Counted from the stretch's first letter, positions 23,935-36,690 are shown. The stretch: DNA of 64,000 nucleotides from Omphiscola glabra (GCA_964017045.1 OZ024806.1:22553088-22617087); one strand, 5' to 3'. Made by a program: numbers and translations. The notes: generated from the sequence alone by a model not told the origin.

Positions 23935-24335
23935 TTGAATAGCCAGTCTTTGAAACAGCTTGTTGGTTATGTTATTATGTATGTTTGGAAACAATAACTT
24001 TTTCGTTGTTTATTATGTAAGTTGGAAACAGTAAAATTGTCCTTTGTTTATTCCGTAGGTTGGAAACAGAAAAGTAGTTGGTTGTTTAATTTGTAGGTTT
24101 GAAACAGAAATAATATTTTGTTTATTATGCACGTGTGAGACATAAATAGTTGGCCTGATATTGAGATATGACGCTGTTTATTCTGCAGGCCCGAAAATAA
24201 ATCATTAGCTCTTTATTTTGCAGTACTGGGATGTAAATAGTTCATTGTTAATTCTGTAGTTCCGAGATGCAAAATAGTTCATCGTTTAATTGTCCAGTCT
24301 GAGATATAAATGATGCATTGTTAATTCATCATCTA
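23935..24335. repeat. Degenerate approx. 50-60 bp repeat
   Basis: Diverged units with ttggaaacagaaaagtagtt and tgtttattctgtag-like parts. The period is uncertain. Confidence 0.5.
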
Positions 24336-24549
24336 TAACTTATAAATGGGGACTTATTTTCATGTTACGTAGAGAACTTAATCTGCAGTACTGATGTATT
24401 TATGTTGTTAGATAAAAATCAAACGACATCTAAAAACAAAGGTTTTCTAATAAATCTTTTATAAAATGCTATATCGAACAATGAGGTGTGTGCGTGGAAG
24501 GGGGGGGGGGCTGAACATTTGACAAAACGTGCATTCATGTAACGCACTT

Positions 24550-24930
24550 TATTCTTATTCTAATTAGTTAACACCCCCCCCCCCCCAACCACCATCGAAG
24601 GCTCGCACCCGCACATTTTTTTTCACGCTCTAAACCGTATTAATATTCTAATTATCCACCCGCTTTTACAGCGCAGATTTATTTCACCAAATATTTCAGA
24701 AAAACCAATTAAATACTACGCACCAAACGCAATTGCGATATTTTTCAAAAGAATCTCATTTCGTGAAATTATTGTCTCCGTATACTCCTTGAAATACAGG
24801 AACGTTATTTTTGGGGGTTGGGGGCTGAAAATTTGACAGAGTGTATTGTCATCAATAACGAGTCTATGTGCCAAGTTTCAGCTCAATTGGTTTGACGCGA
24901 ACCGTCCGAAGATATTTTTTTTCCAGCTAC
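24550..24930 (+). repeat. Dispersed repeat family R1, copy 2
   Basis: Shares with 11640-12200, in the same order and strand, a poly-C start, a tacgcaccaaacgcaattgcg block, a gggggctgaaaatttgacag block and a tctatgtgccaagtttcagc block. Confidence 0.7.
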
Positions 24931-25160
24931 TAATAATGCGAGTTGTTATAAAGGATTTAATACAAATGAAACAATTCCTTTTATGGCTACTAGCAAATTT
25001 CTTAGCTTCAGTTCAACCTTTTGTTGCTCTATTCATCGAGTCTCCCCCCAGCTCATGTGTTAAAGAATGATCACGTTTTGTAATGTTTATATATTTACTT
25101 TCCAATAGAGAGGAAGAAATTGAAAGTATCCCAAATTGGCTGTGTCAAATTTTCAAAGGC

Positions 25161-27050
25161 ATGTCACGAAGGGGAAACTACACGTTATTGTTGTTGATCT
25201 TGTCAGGTAAGAGTAGAAAGAACACATGTTAGTGTAGGTGATATTGTCAGACTGAAGTGAAAGAAATAGCGATGGTCAATTTGATTACTTCATCTTTGTT
25301 TTTATATCCAATCATCGTTGTCTTTATATCCAGCTGTCTTTGTGTTCATATCCAATCATTGCTTAGTTTATATTCAATCATCTTTGTGAATAAATCCATT
25401 GGATGTCAGAAATTGATACAAAATGTGTAATTGATTTGTTCGGCTAGTGCATATTTCACTAAGAGATGGGTAATTAATTTGCACGGCTAGTGCATATTTC
25501 ACGAAGAGATGTGTCATTAATATCTTACGTATGTTTAATAAATAGCTTTATTTTAAAACATCTCTAGCAGACGTGTTAATGACGTCATCAAGCCAGTGTT
25601 TGCTGGACGAGTGCATGCTGCCAGATGAGCGAACGATGTCTGAAATGTGTGCGTAAGTATATCCTGAATGAGCTGCACCATAACTAGTTGTCTTCTATTG
25701 TGAGATCAAGGTGTCTTCTCTCATCCTGTAACGGATTGTCTTCTCTTGTCATATCACTGGTTGTCTTCTATTGTCGTATCAGTACTTATCTTCTGTTGTC
25801 ATATCACTGGTTGTCTTCTATTGTCGTATCAGTACTTATCTTCTCTTGTCATATCACTGGTTGTCTTCTATTGTCGTATCAGTACTTATCTTCTCTTGTC
25901 ATATCACTGGTTGTCTTCTATTGTCGTATCAGTACTTATCTTCTCTTGTCATATCACTGGTTGTCTTCTCTTGTCATATCACTGGTTGTCTTCTCTTGTC
26001 ATATCACTGGTTGTCTTCTATTGTCGTATCAGTACTTATCTTCTCTTGTCATATCACTATTTGCCATTTATTGTCACATCAAAGATTGTCTTCTCCTGTG
26101 ATGTAACTAGTTGTCTTCTATTGTCATATCACTAGTTGTCTTCTATTGTCATAACACTAGTTGTCTTCTATTGTCATAACACTAGTTGTCTTCTATTGTC
26201 ATAACACTAGTTGTCTTCTATTGTCATATCACGAGTTGTCTTTTAATGTCACATCACAGATTGTCTCCTCCTGTCATATCATTAGTTTCATTTGCTTGTC
26301 ATTCCAAAAATTGCATTCTCTTCTTGTCAAACCTCTGCTTTCCCTGCTTTCTAATATAACTGACTGTCCTCTCACGGTCTTATTCACGATTTGTCTGCCC
26401 TTTTTATCAGTCCACTAGTTGTCTTCTCCTGTAGCTACGTCACATGTGTTCCTCTTTTGGCAAAATGGAACAGACTATATATCAATCGCGGGTCTAAGTC
26501 TTCAGAGAACACAACTCCACAAACACATTTGCGTGTAGTTTAACATTAAAATAAAAAAAGTACAAGTTTCGTGTAGCAGAGGACCACTTTACCAGACAGA
26601 ACACACCTCTTTTAAGAAAACGAATCCCACAATTTATTTATCAACCTGCTTACTGGGCTATCTAAGCAGCTACAAACAGATCATTACAAAATAATTATTG
26701 TTATATGACTGCATGGCTTAAAGGTATATTTTGAATGCAACAAAGACGCCTGTTGTCCAATTATGTATTTATAAGGTGAAGATTTGTTCTGACTACGATT
26801 CTTATGAAGATGTTTGTGCTTACGATTGCTATGAAGATTTATTCTGATTACGATTCCTATGAAAATGTTTGTGATTACGATTCCTAATATTGATTTCCAC
26901 AGGCAAACTGTCGTCTTTGTCGATTGCTTAAACGTGACCATTGTTCAGAACGACCAGTGTGACGACGACCTCAGGCTCGTGTGGAGGGAAACGATTGAGA
27001 CCATCACGGTGACCCTCGTCGAAAACAGATGCCAGAACAATTATAGTTAA
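25161..27050 (+). CDS. Small secreted six-cysteine protein, 3 exons, 91 aa
   Basis: Exons: 25161-25206, 25571-25652, 26903-27050. All introns are GT-AG and the phases join. I do not recognise the family. Residues 1-24 form a signal peptide: basic MSRRGN, then a leucine-rich core, then a small-residue stretch ending SSS before Gln-Cys. The mature part is about 66 aa with six cysteines, enough for three disulfides, an N-glycosylation sequon (NVT) and an acidic patch (QCDDDLR). The last exon carries half the protein and stops at TAA. Exons of 46 and 82 bp make this easy for gene finders to miss. The start is the ATG giving the signal peptide; an upstream extension is not excluded. Intron 2 holds a 25-bp minisatellite. 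It could be a venom-like, defence or signalling peptide, but nothing in the sequence decides this. Confidence 0.7.
25735..26260. repeat. 25-bp minisatellite in intron 2 of the secreted-peptide gene, about 21 copies
   Basis: Two alternating unit types: tatcactggttgtcttctat plus tgtcg, and tatcagtacttatcttctct plus tgtca. They form an approximately 50-bp higher-order unit. Several spurious plus-strand frames of 110-137 codons arise here. Confidence 0.93.
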
Positions 27051-27205
27051 GTCTTGATATCCAAGCCACACAATTACGCAATCAGCTCACCTACAGTGAA
27101 ATTTAAAATGAAAGCTACCACATACTTTACTTAAAACCTTTAACTAATTATTTGATTACAATCCTATTTAGACAAAACGTAATCTTTCAAATTTATTCAT
27201 TAAAA

Positions 27206-27211
27206 AATAAA
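27206..27211 (+). promoter_or_regulatory. Candidate polyadenylation signal AATAAA
   Basis: First AATAAA after the stop codon of the small secreted protein, 155 bp downstream. Confidence 0.5.
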
Positions 27212-27639
27212 ATTTTAAAGAAAAAGTCATATAACACTAAAGTGGCCGTTAGAGAGATTGTCACGCAACAGAGGCTATCATGTTATCCGACATGTCACAT
27301 TATTCGACTTGTCACTTTAAATTACGTATCATATTATGCAAAGCACCTTATCACATCTGGTGTCACAAAATCACAAGTTAGTAGAGAATTCAATATAAAT
27401 ACTCACCAAGAACTTGTCCCACTCCCCAGGTCAACCAAGATTTGACCACATCACGTCTGTATATCTTGGACTGACCTACATTATCCTGTGGCTGACTTTA
27501 TGAGCCTGGATCGGCGCAAATATTCTTAGAACATGGTTGACTTTCTAATTTAAATAATACATTCTAAAACTCAAAAAATGTGATGCATTGTAAAAAGAAC
27601 TGGGCACAAATCAGCTATTGGGCACATAACACAGTGGAC

Positions 27640-27790
27640 ACAGTGGTGTAGGAAGCCAAATGTGGGTGGCAGGCTATTCGCCCCAAGGGGGCACTTTTTT
27701 CCTATACAGAGGGGTGACATTTACGGTCAGCTGCAGAGTTTTTACTGTCCAGCCCCGGGTGGCACTAACCCTAGCCACGTCACCGAGTGG
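27640..27790 (+). repeat. Dispersed repeat family R2, copy 1
   Basis: Contains aagggggcacttttttccta and gagggg...ggtcagctgcagag blocks. The reverse complement of 29275-29410 shows the same blocks in the same order, so the two form an inverted pair 1.6 kb apart. Confidence 0.6.
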
Positions 27791-28015
27791 ACATTATCAT
27801 ATCTGTCTGATCTTATGTTGTGGTCACGTTGTAGCCATCGATCGATTGATTGAGTGGCTGTCATGATTAATTTAAGATTGTTTAACGATTACATGACTAT
27901 CTTGATGACACATTTTTAATCCTGTTGCGCTGAAATCATACGCCAAAGCTCTGTTGTTAGGTTTGGCACATAATTTTATTTCTGTTGTTTGATGTATGTT
28001 AATTTTATAACTTAC

Positions 28016-28017
<2 letters not shown>

Positions 28018-28070
<53 letters not shown>
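28018..28070. repeat. (AT)n microsatellite
   Basis: About 26 dinucleotide copies. Confidence 0.95.
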
Positions 28071-28072
<2 letters not shown>

Positions 28073-28524
28073 TAGGATTTTTATAGTAACACATTGAAGT
28101 ATATTTCTAAAGTCAAACTGAGTAAATAAACTAAATACTTCATTATTTGTTTAAAGTAATTAGGCTTTGCTATTAAATTTACTTAAGAATTGTGTACAAC
28201 ATAAATCAGAGCATTGAGTTGTGTCTCAGCAAGTCTCGACATGGCCTCGTTGTTAGATGGCCCTGAAGAGTTCTCACGTATCTACGGACGAATGATAAAG
28301 AAATTTGAAAATAAAGGGTTAGGGCTGTGAGTCCAAAGGTCAATATCACAGGAAGGTAAGGGAGGAAACATGATTTTGTAAAATTATTTTAGGCGTAGTC
28401 AGTAGGCCATAATTCAAATTATGAATGCACTTCTAGGCAAGTTCTCCCACGAGTCTATGGCATCTTGCTCACTACATCCAAATAAATCAATATAAACTAA
28501 ACATACCAGGCAGTCCATATAACA

Positions 28525-28720
28525 GAGGCATAGCTAGAGTGTTTGTAGAGAAGCTCGGGGACAAGATTCATTTTAAAGAGCATCTCTTTCTTTTTTTTCA
28601 AATCTCAAACCCGTTATTTTCACCAACAGAATAATATCAAAGTGCATTTTGGCGCCACTAACTAGTCTGGCGCCCAGGGACATCTTCCCCCCTGCCCCCC
28701 CCCAGCTACGCACCTGCCAT
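28525..28720 (+). repeat. Dispersed repeat family R3, copy 1
   Basis: Starts 'aggcatagctagagtgtttg' and carries ggggacaagattcatttt, shared with 29412-29480 and, reversed, with 40195-40268. It ends in a C-rich tract. Confidence 0.55.
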
Positions 28721-29274
28721 ATAGTCAATGTTTTTTTTAAAATTAATAATTATATCTATAATACAGTGTATCTTTATAAATGATTTCATCCACAAGTCAA
28801 TATATAAGTCAGGCAACTCTATATTTATGTAACGATTCATATATGTTTTAAATCAATCTATATGTCATTATAGAAAAGTTGACGATTGTCACTACGAATA
28901 AACACCGAGGGAAAAGTTTCAATCCCATAGCTCAGACATGGAAGATGTGTTACAATGAGGGTGTTCAATGGTGCAGTATGGGTTTGAATGTAAGATGGTT
29001 CCAAATGATTACTCTGGGGCACAAGCGGAGTGAATTCATTTTATGTATGGCACTTGCGTCATAATGCCTCACACAAAACCTTAAAAATGTCCTTCCCCGT
29101 TCAAAAAGCATAATAGAAACATTGAAATTAATATACTAAAAAAAAAAATAAATCATTTGATAATGAAATAATCCAAAATTTTCTGGGGGAGCAACATTCA
29201 CCCGAGGCCCTCGATGTCTGTCTACTTCCTGATGAAAATGATCACTGACTTTGATGTGAATAGATACACTACCA

Positions 29275-29410
29275 TGGGGGGGGGAGCAAATATTTTTGCC
29301 ACTCTCCCTTTCACAATACAACCTCTGCAGTTGTCTGGAAATGCCACCCCTGCACATAAAGAAAAAGTGACCGCTGGGTGGACTTCCCATCTGCCCTATT
29401 TCGACGCCAA
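29275..29410 (-). repeat. Dispersed repeat family R2, copy 2
   Basis: Inverted relative to the copy at 27640, and directly abutting an R3 copy. Confidence 0.6.
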
Positions 29411-29411
29411 T

Positions 29412-29480
29412 AGCAGGGGCGTATCTAGAGTGTTTGGTGTCAGGGGACAAGATTCATTTTTATCCCCCCCCCCCCCCCAT
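29412..29480 (+). repeat. Dispersed repeat family R3, copy 2
   Basis: aggggcgtatctagagtgtt and ggggacaagattcattttta, followed by a poly-C run. Confidence 0.6.
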
Positions 29481-29984
29481 CAACCCCGAAACCCATTATT
29501 AACAACATAAAATGCCATCAAACTCTATTTTTCCCTCTCCCCCTCTCCCCCCGTTCTAGGTTTCCTGCTCTCTTAGCAGCAAGACACGGAGCGACAGAGA
29601 GAGACATATAGAGAGAAACCGTGTGAGAGATTTTTGCTATTAATATATATATATATATATATGAGACTTTTTATAGCTGTGTTTGTAAAATAACATAAGG
29701 AAAAAACATACAGTGCAATAAAAAAAATGTTCCATGTCTCAAAACATATCCTAGAAACCTTTCATGTATATTTTGTATGCCGTTTGGAAACGCCAATCCC
29801 AAATGCTAAATCCCATCTTCATACAGCATGATGGTGTTTGTTTTATTCAATTATTCTTATATTACAGTAAGATATGCCAAAGTTTGTTTTGAATTACATG
29901 AAAGAAAATTCATCTGTCTCATTTTCCTAAACTTAAAAAATAAAGTATATCAATTTGTAAACGCCCATGAGAGACGAATCACAA

Positions 29985-30255
29985 TGTAGCTCTCTCAGGT
30001 CACAATGTAGCTCTCTCAGATTACACTGCAGCTCTCTCAGATCACAATGTAGTTCTGTGAGATCACAATTTAGTTTTGTCAGATCACAATGTAGTACTGT
30101 CAGATCACAATGTAGTACTGTCAGATCACAATGTAGAACTGTCAGATCTCAATGTAGTACTCTCAGATCACAAGGTAGCTCTCTCAGATCGCAATGTAGC
30201 TATCTCAGATCACAATGTTGCTCTCTCAGATTACAATGTAGCTCTCTCAGATTAC
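29985..30255. repeat. 21-bp minisatellite, about 13 copies
   Basis: The unit is atcacaatgtagctctctca plus g. Open frames here are periodic artefacts. Confidence 0.93.
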
Positions 30256-30742
30256 AATAATCAAAGCAAACGAAACTTTCGTGAGTAGTTTCATCCTGTC
30301 AACACATGTCATAACAAAGATTATCAAAATAATCTTGAAAAAAGAGCTCTTCATTTAAAACAATGCACGATTATACCGCTTAGCCCATAACTTATCTTCA
30401 GTCATTTTCAAAAGCTCTTTTAAGTCTAAAAGATACAAGAAATGTTGGTAAGCGACACACCTATACCTTTCAGGCGACTCATTACTAGGTCGTGGCACAC
30501 AGTTCGGAAAAGCACTACTTCGTTCTGCCTTTACTTGGAACATTCAGCTATGTCGCAGAGAACACGCCAACAAAGTAATAGTTGCCTTTGATTTTACCTG
30601 GCGCAAGTCATCGAATTCGTCCTTTAAAATAATATTCAAAACCTAACCATGCGCTATGTTAAATATTGACTGTAAGGTAAAGTATCCTCAGAAAGTAGAG
30701 GAGATACAACATGTTCATTTGTTGTGAAACTTAAAAAAAAAA

Positions 30743-32219
30743 CAGTTTTTGTCCCTATTGCCGCACAGATATTGATTACACTTAGTACATTTGAACCTAC
30801 TACGACCTTTACATCCTTCTAGTTTGCACCTTTGGCCTAACTCTTTGATGCAGATTGGAAAATGACCAAACTGATTATATCGGACATCTGATACTGCTCG
30901 CTACAGCATTTGAACTGAGCATTTCGGACATCTGATACTGGTCTCACTGCAGCTCGCTTTGGCGAAGGAATTACAACATTTAATTAAGGGTGTGCTTGCA
31001 CTGAATTACCCGGCAAAGCTGTGTTGTGACCAATCATGCTCTCATCAACGTGTCTAGAACCTCACTTCTGAAACTAAGAAGATTCAAAATATTTTTTAGG
31101 CGTACCATTTTGAATTTCAAGGCACGATACTCTAACAAAGAATTTGAAATTTCAAAGTCTCCAAAATGAACAATCATTTGAACTAGCCATTTCCTTGTTT
31201 AAGCTTTAATCCTATACTTTGAAATAAGATAGTCCATTTTGGCTTACCCGCCCAATGGAAAAAATTGCCAATACAAAGTTTTTAGTTTTAGATCTGGGAA
31301 CGCTTCTTGCTAGACAGAGAACAACTGAATCGCCAAGTCCCAGATGTTTTTTTTCTCATGTTCAGGAATTCCTGTTCTCGCTCCGAGATACAGTTCAAAA
31401 TCTATGGCTCGGCCTGATTTACCACAGATGACAAAATGTTTCACTTCACCTGGAGGTGGTTTGCCCTGAACAAATTGTTTTGCAGGCAAAAAGCCTGTGA
31501 GTGAAAACATCTGCCCGTCAACTGAATTAAATTACTTTCTGGGCAGTTGTAGGCAACGAGCTCTTATTGCCTCAACGATGGGTTGACACTTCTAGAATTT
31601 ATGTTGCTGCTCGTGTGGCTGCGGTTTTTCTCCACCAAAAACACCAAAAAGTATTTGCTGTTTCGAAGCATTGTACATTGCTTCATAGGCATGACTTATG
31701 CAACTGAAATAACTCTGGTGGCTATTTGTGCCAATGTATTCTAATCCTTGGAAATTGTAAGTTAGCCATGATAAAAGAAATCGCAAAAAAAATTTCAAAT
31801 TATATAAATAAAAAAATATAAAAATTAAGTTTTTTCCCGTTTTCATAAGATGATATATATTTGTTTGCTCTATACATTTTTCAAATACTCCAGTATTGAA
31901 ATATTTCCAACAAATATTGGCATGGGGATAAAAATACACTTACAAGATCAAGTTTATATTTCCGTGTGGTATTAGGATTAAATGATCCTCTTGGAGAGCG
32001 CCCTTTTATTGAGGAATGTTCTCCGGATAGTGAGGGGCTGACACCAGCATCGTCGTCTTCATCACTGAAAACATGATTATAATCATTTGTGATTTCGTGC
32101 GCTTCATCACCAGGGATGTACATTTCATAAATCGGGTTATCTGACTCGGAAAAATCAGATTCAGAATCATCAAGGTGATTGTCAACTCCTATGTTCATCT
32201 GGATTGAGTAATTCGTCAA
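30743..32219 (-). pseudogene. Dead piggyBac (PGBD-type) transposase
   Basis: Read on the minus strand. It starts with an acidic N-terminal segment rich in D/E/S (32219-31950), as in piggyBac. Then come FEKCIEQTNIY (about 31900-31860), a signature of the DDE_Tnp_1_7 N-terminal part; KQFVQGKP...FELYLG (about 31490-31395), matching the catalytic core; and a C-terminal cysteine-rich zinc-binding stretch with spaced CxxxxC/CxxC pairs (30852-30743). The blocks are in the right order but in different frames with stops between them, and the first catalytic Asp is not visible. A host PGBD-derived gene is unlikely because of the frame breaks. TTAA ends were not located. Confidence 0.75.
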
Positions 32220-33715
32220 GTTCCCACAACACGTTGTAATAATACTGAATAAACTTATGTCCTTTTCCTAATAACTATAACTTTAATAAATAAATATGAG
32301 TACAGGCTGGAACTTCAATAGACACATGAATATAGTATGATGTAGCGCAGCTCGCTCTCAGACCTACAAGAAACACATCTTACTTCCACAACGTTCCACT
32401 CAATGCTGCCGCACGACTAAAACTTACGTCACAATACAGACTAGACATGCGTCACAATTAGCATAAATATACGTCACTCAGTCAAGCGCGGGAAGAGCGT
32501 TCATAAACTAATAAAAACTCTCTAACACACACCGCGCGCAATAAACATGTCATTCAAACGCAACAATAACTAAGGAACTCTCATACCCGACAGTGATCCA
32601 GTACATAGTCAGCAGTAAGATGTTATCTTTGAGGTCTACCTACAAAAAAACTACAATAAAACAAAACAAACAAACAAACAAACAAATAGAGAGTATCAGT
32701 GTAAATAAAATATTGACTACATCGTATTATTCAAAGATCAAATGGTATCGATTGTAAATGAATTTTAAAAAGAACCTGGATTCAAATATCGTTCTGATCA
32801 AACAAAATTATTTTGGGCCTTTACTTAGGGCAGTTGAACAGCTCCACTAGCATAAACTAATGAGGGTTAATTGAAATTAGGACAGCTGTAAACTTTGTTT
32901 AGACCTAATACATGGTACAAGGATCTAAGTAAAGTTTCTTTAAATCGATGTAATAAGATGTAGTCATAGCCAGCCAAATTCTAAAAATAATTTCTGATCA
33001 GGTCCAATTCTAATCAAAGGATTTAGTCCAAGTGAAGCTTTAATGCCTATTTGTCTTTTTATTTTATTTTATCGATTATATATACATTTTTTTTAAAAAG
33101 TTAGTTTTTCAATCTTAAATAAGTTGACAGCAATTATAAAATAAGAGTACTACCTAATACAAATGCTATCATATCTCTTTACTTATTTGAAGCACGCTGA
33201 GAAAAATATGCGCACTCCACTATTTAAAAAATTATGTAGCACACAGAAATCTTTGTACAAATATACAAATATTTCCGCAAAGAAAAACGACTTAAGTGTC
33301 GTATCAAAATGGGATATGAAAGTAAATCAAACTATAAAATAAATATTTAAATTTTACAAAACACTTACCCGAGTGCATGTTGTTTTTCTCCCCGAGAAGC
33401 CATCATGGATGTTGAAGTATTGGAAACCATATGGTAAAAAGATTTTCGGTTTAAAAAAAGTTGAATTATTTGTAATAATTATAGAAATAAGCCAAAAAAT
33501 ACAACAACAAAAAATTATCATTATCAAATGCAAAATTATAGTTAAAGTCGTGTACACATATGTACACACCGTGCCAGAAGGTGTAAGAATATATTGTATT
33601 CTTCACACTAGCCTGGATAACGAAAACTTTATGGGGGGGGGGGGGGAGTTTACATTGTCCGGACAAAATGTTATGCGAAACAACCTAGGTCAAAGTTAGT
33701 TCGGAAAATAGATGC
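32220..33715. other. Intergenic AT-rich sequence
   Basis: Contains a short (caaa)n run near 32664-32687 and a poly-G run near 33631. Two short minus-strand stretches with splice-like edges were noted but not accepted (see rejected items). Confidence 0.35.
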
Positions 33716-33719
33716 TCTA

Positions 33720-33805
33720 CAGCATCATATGTAAGAGAAATCTAAATATCATAATTGACAATGTATATGTAAGAGAAATCTAAATATCATAATTGACAAT
33801 GTACT
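33720..33805. repeat. Duplicated approx. 42-bp segment
   Basis: tatgtaagagaaatctaaat and the bases that follow, to cataattgacaatgta, occur twice in tandem. Confidence 0.85.
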
Positions 33806-33854
33806 AATTTGAGTTTAATTGCCACTGTTCCGTTGTGTCTCCAATTTCATTGAT

Positions 33855-34050
33855 ATTGGGATCCAATCAACATCTAGCATCTGACACGAAATGTGACTGG
33901 GATCCAATCAACATCTAGCATCTGACACGAAATGAGACTGGGATCCAATCAACATCTAGCATCTGACAAGAAATGTGACTGGGATCCAATCAACATCTGA
34001 CACGAAATGTGACTGGGATCCAATCAACATCTAGCATCTCACACGAAATG
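33855..34050. repeat. Approx. 43-bp minisatellite, 5 copies
   Basis: The unit is gactgggatccaatcaacat plus ctagcatctgacacgaaatgt. One copy lacks the ctagcat part. Confidence 0.92.
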
Positions 34051-34134
34051 GGACAAACTAAATAAACGTGTCTCTTTCCTAGTGTTTCCAATTTAGAAAG
34101 ATGACACGCTGTAAGTCAGTGATGTCAGTTTTAA

Positions 34135-34215
34135 CTTGTTGGAAATATGGGGCATGGTTGGAAATATGGGACAGGTTTGGAATTATGGGACGTGATTGGA
34201 AATATGGTACATGGT
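34135..34215. repeat. Short repeat ttggaaatatgggacatgg, 4 copies
   Basis: Imperfect 18-19 bp units. Confidence 0.75.
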
Positions 34216-34559
34216 TTGTTACTCTAACCGGAAACGTACGATTCAATGTTTGCAGTTAGTTTTTAACGCGCTTTTCCGAACAATTAATTTCCTTTTTTTT
34301 GTTTCGAAGATTTCACATTCTTTTCTGTAAACAGTTAGAAAATTTCAATTTTGAAGATTAAATTGATTCAATAAACTGATTGAATAAATTGATTGATAAA
34401 CGTGATTGATTAATTGATTGGTTAAAATCATTTCCTTTTAGACTAAAGAAAAATCTCCTAAATAATAGATTGTCGCAACAACAGTTCGTCCCGTAGGTAT
34501 GAAAATCTAATGCGTTTAAAATCTCGCCTCTTACTAACTGTATTGTTGTATATGACCAG

Positions 34560-34830
34560 TACTCACAGCGCACAGTGGTTGTTAGATTGATCATTATCTC
34601 AGACTTGCGGAGTGGGTGTTTCACTGACCAGTGCCCAAGACCAGGGCTGTAAAGTGAGTGTGTCAGTGAACAGTACCCCAGACCAGGTTTATAAAGTGGA
34701 TGTTTGATTGATCATTATCTCAGAGTTGTATATGGGACGTTTCACTGACCAGAGCCCAAGACCAGGGCTGTAAAGTGGGTGTTTCAGTGACCAGTACCCC
34801 AGACCAGGGCTGTAAAGTAAGTGCTTCAAT
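34560..34830. repeat. Approx. 60-70 bp degenerate tandem repeat
   Basis: Units carry ccagacc/aagaccagggctgtaaagtg and gtgtttcagtgaccagtac. Confidence 0.75.
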
Positions 34831-36451
34831 CATCCGTCCTTCAGAGTTGTACTGTTAGTGTTAAAGATTTAAAAAATAAGCCCCAGCCACAGCAGATCCA
34901 CACCGCCCCTAGTGATAATGTCTCTTCGCGGATTTCACCGTTGGCGGAGGATCAAATCAACCGGAAAGGTAAACAACGATTATGTTCGCGTGATCCGATT
35001 GGACGATTCAGATGAAATCAACATCAAGCTTCTCAGGGCTGATTTGTAGATTCATTCACGCGTGCAGGGAGAAAACAACAAAATACCAATGCTAAATACT
35101 TTACTCTACAATAATACAGTGTTAACTTCTTCGCACTGTTATACTACTAATGCTAAATTCTCAACGCAACTATTCTACAACGCACCAATACAAATATCTA
35201 TTGTCTCAGACCCAAATGCTACAGTACTATTTTTTTTTCAAGGCTGTAACTGCAACAATTACATTTTTGAGACTGTAATGCAACAATCTTTATTATAAAA
35301 AAGTCAATGACACACGGCTACAAAACACCAATGATATAATTGTACAGTGCAACAATCGTGATGCTACATCCCCGCTTAATGGCAATAGCCAGAAACAAAA
35401 AAATTCTGCTTTACTTTCGACTGAATTCTCAACGCTAAAATTAGTTTTCCTGTCTCAGTTGTGACAACCGTCTAAGATTGCTACTACTGATATCTCTAAC
35501 AAAGAAATAGATTTTTAGTGGGGCGCTACTAAGCTAAAGTAAGACAAATATAAGCGGTGCAAGATATGTGGGAGCTTGAAATAGAAAGACAGGACAATAC
35601 AAGAGAAACGTTTCGGCTAAGAGCCTTCCCGAGCAGACAGGACAAAAGAAGAAACAACAAGAAATAGAAAGTAATCATTGTTTATTTAGTTTAGTTGTCT
35701 TTTTTGTCGAGTTGATTTTCCTTTAGACATTAAAATGTTAAAGTTGAGTAAAGTAAATATATTTTACTTGATACTTGTTTTTAAAAAAATATTTTTTTTA
35801 AGAATAATTTTAACATGACAAAATTATTGTTCCGTTTCATCTATTCTTATATCATTTAAAATGTTAAGAAAAAAACAACTTGTCTTGTTATTCCAAACAT
35901 TTTGACTAAATGTACAACTTTATCCCCAAGGTGAGTGAATCACAACAAATATATTTTGTTTCTATCCAAACGTTTATCACATCTCCTTCAAGCGACTGGA
36001 GCGTATGATTTAAAGTACATGCCCACAAACATCAAAGCAGATTAATACATTTGATTCTATGCGACCTGTTGATCGTATTACAGATGAGTGCGAATAAGGA
36101 AAGGGTGGGTGAAAGAAGTGTAGTAGAGCAAATGATACGGGTTTGGATGAAAAAATCGCTGACCAGAAGACATTTAAAACAATGAATCTCAAATATTTTC
36201 CAATTGTAACCCACAAAAATAGTTAGTTGCATTTTAATCGTATAGATGTGATTCTAACCAACTTTGTTGCGTATAACTGCTTCTAGATCATGGCAGTTAT
36301 GTATGGGCATGTATTGCGTGTTACGGCTTCAGGATCATGGGATGGGCCTGGCGGTTATGTAAGGGCAGCATGGGAGAGTCAGTTAATATCTCAGCATTTA
36401 GTCAAGATAACCCCACCCCCCCCCCCTTGACTTTATGCATTGTTTCATATT
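34831..36451. other. Intergenic sequence without recognised gene
   Basis: AT-rich. It includes a stretch at 35590-35640 (gaaacgtttcggctaagagc) that looks like part of a dispersed repeat related to 37780-37830, but the similarity is short. Confidence 0.35.
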
Positions 36452-36690
36452 GGGTGGCCGAGCTGACTAAACTGAGTAAATCTAAAGTTGATGGTCTGGA
36501 GTTCAATTCCCATCAAAGCCCAGTCCAGTGCCCTCCGGGGGGATGGGACTCGCTAACACTGGACGGCAACCTCATCTAAGAGAAGGAAACTCTGAATTGA
36601 AAACCCGGAGATGGAGTCCCGTAGGCGGATAAAATCGGTACAATGAAACATTCCGACTACTGGTTAGACGCCAGTGGCGTGGAGAGAGGC
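36452..36690 (+). mobile_element. tRNA-derived SINE
   Basis: The 5' part resembles a tRNA: A box tggccgagctg (36455-36465) and B box gttcaattcc (36501-36510), with spacing typical of a pol III promoter. A non-tRNA body follows (gatgggactcgctaacactg and ggagatggagtcccgtaggc). The acceptor stem does not pair cleanly, so this is not a functional tRNA. The 3' boundary is uncertain. Confidence 0.65.

Noticed and set aside
30355..30543. Minus-strand 62-codon frame as the piggyBac C-terminus
   Set aside because: It lies beyond the cysteine-rich end of the transposase and shows no piggyBac motif.
32585..33445. Two minus-strand exon-like stretches (about 33445-33371 ending before ggtaagtg; about 32640-32590 after tttttgtag)
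   Set aside because: The edges look like splice sites, and the second reads VDLKDNILLLTMYW, vaguely receptor-like, but no neighbouring exons or clear family match were found.
36452..36525. Genuine tRNA gene
   Set aside because: A and B boxes are present, but the stems do not pair properly and a SINE body follows.
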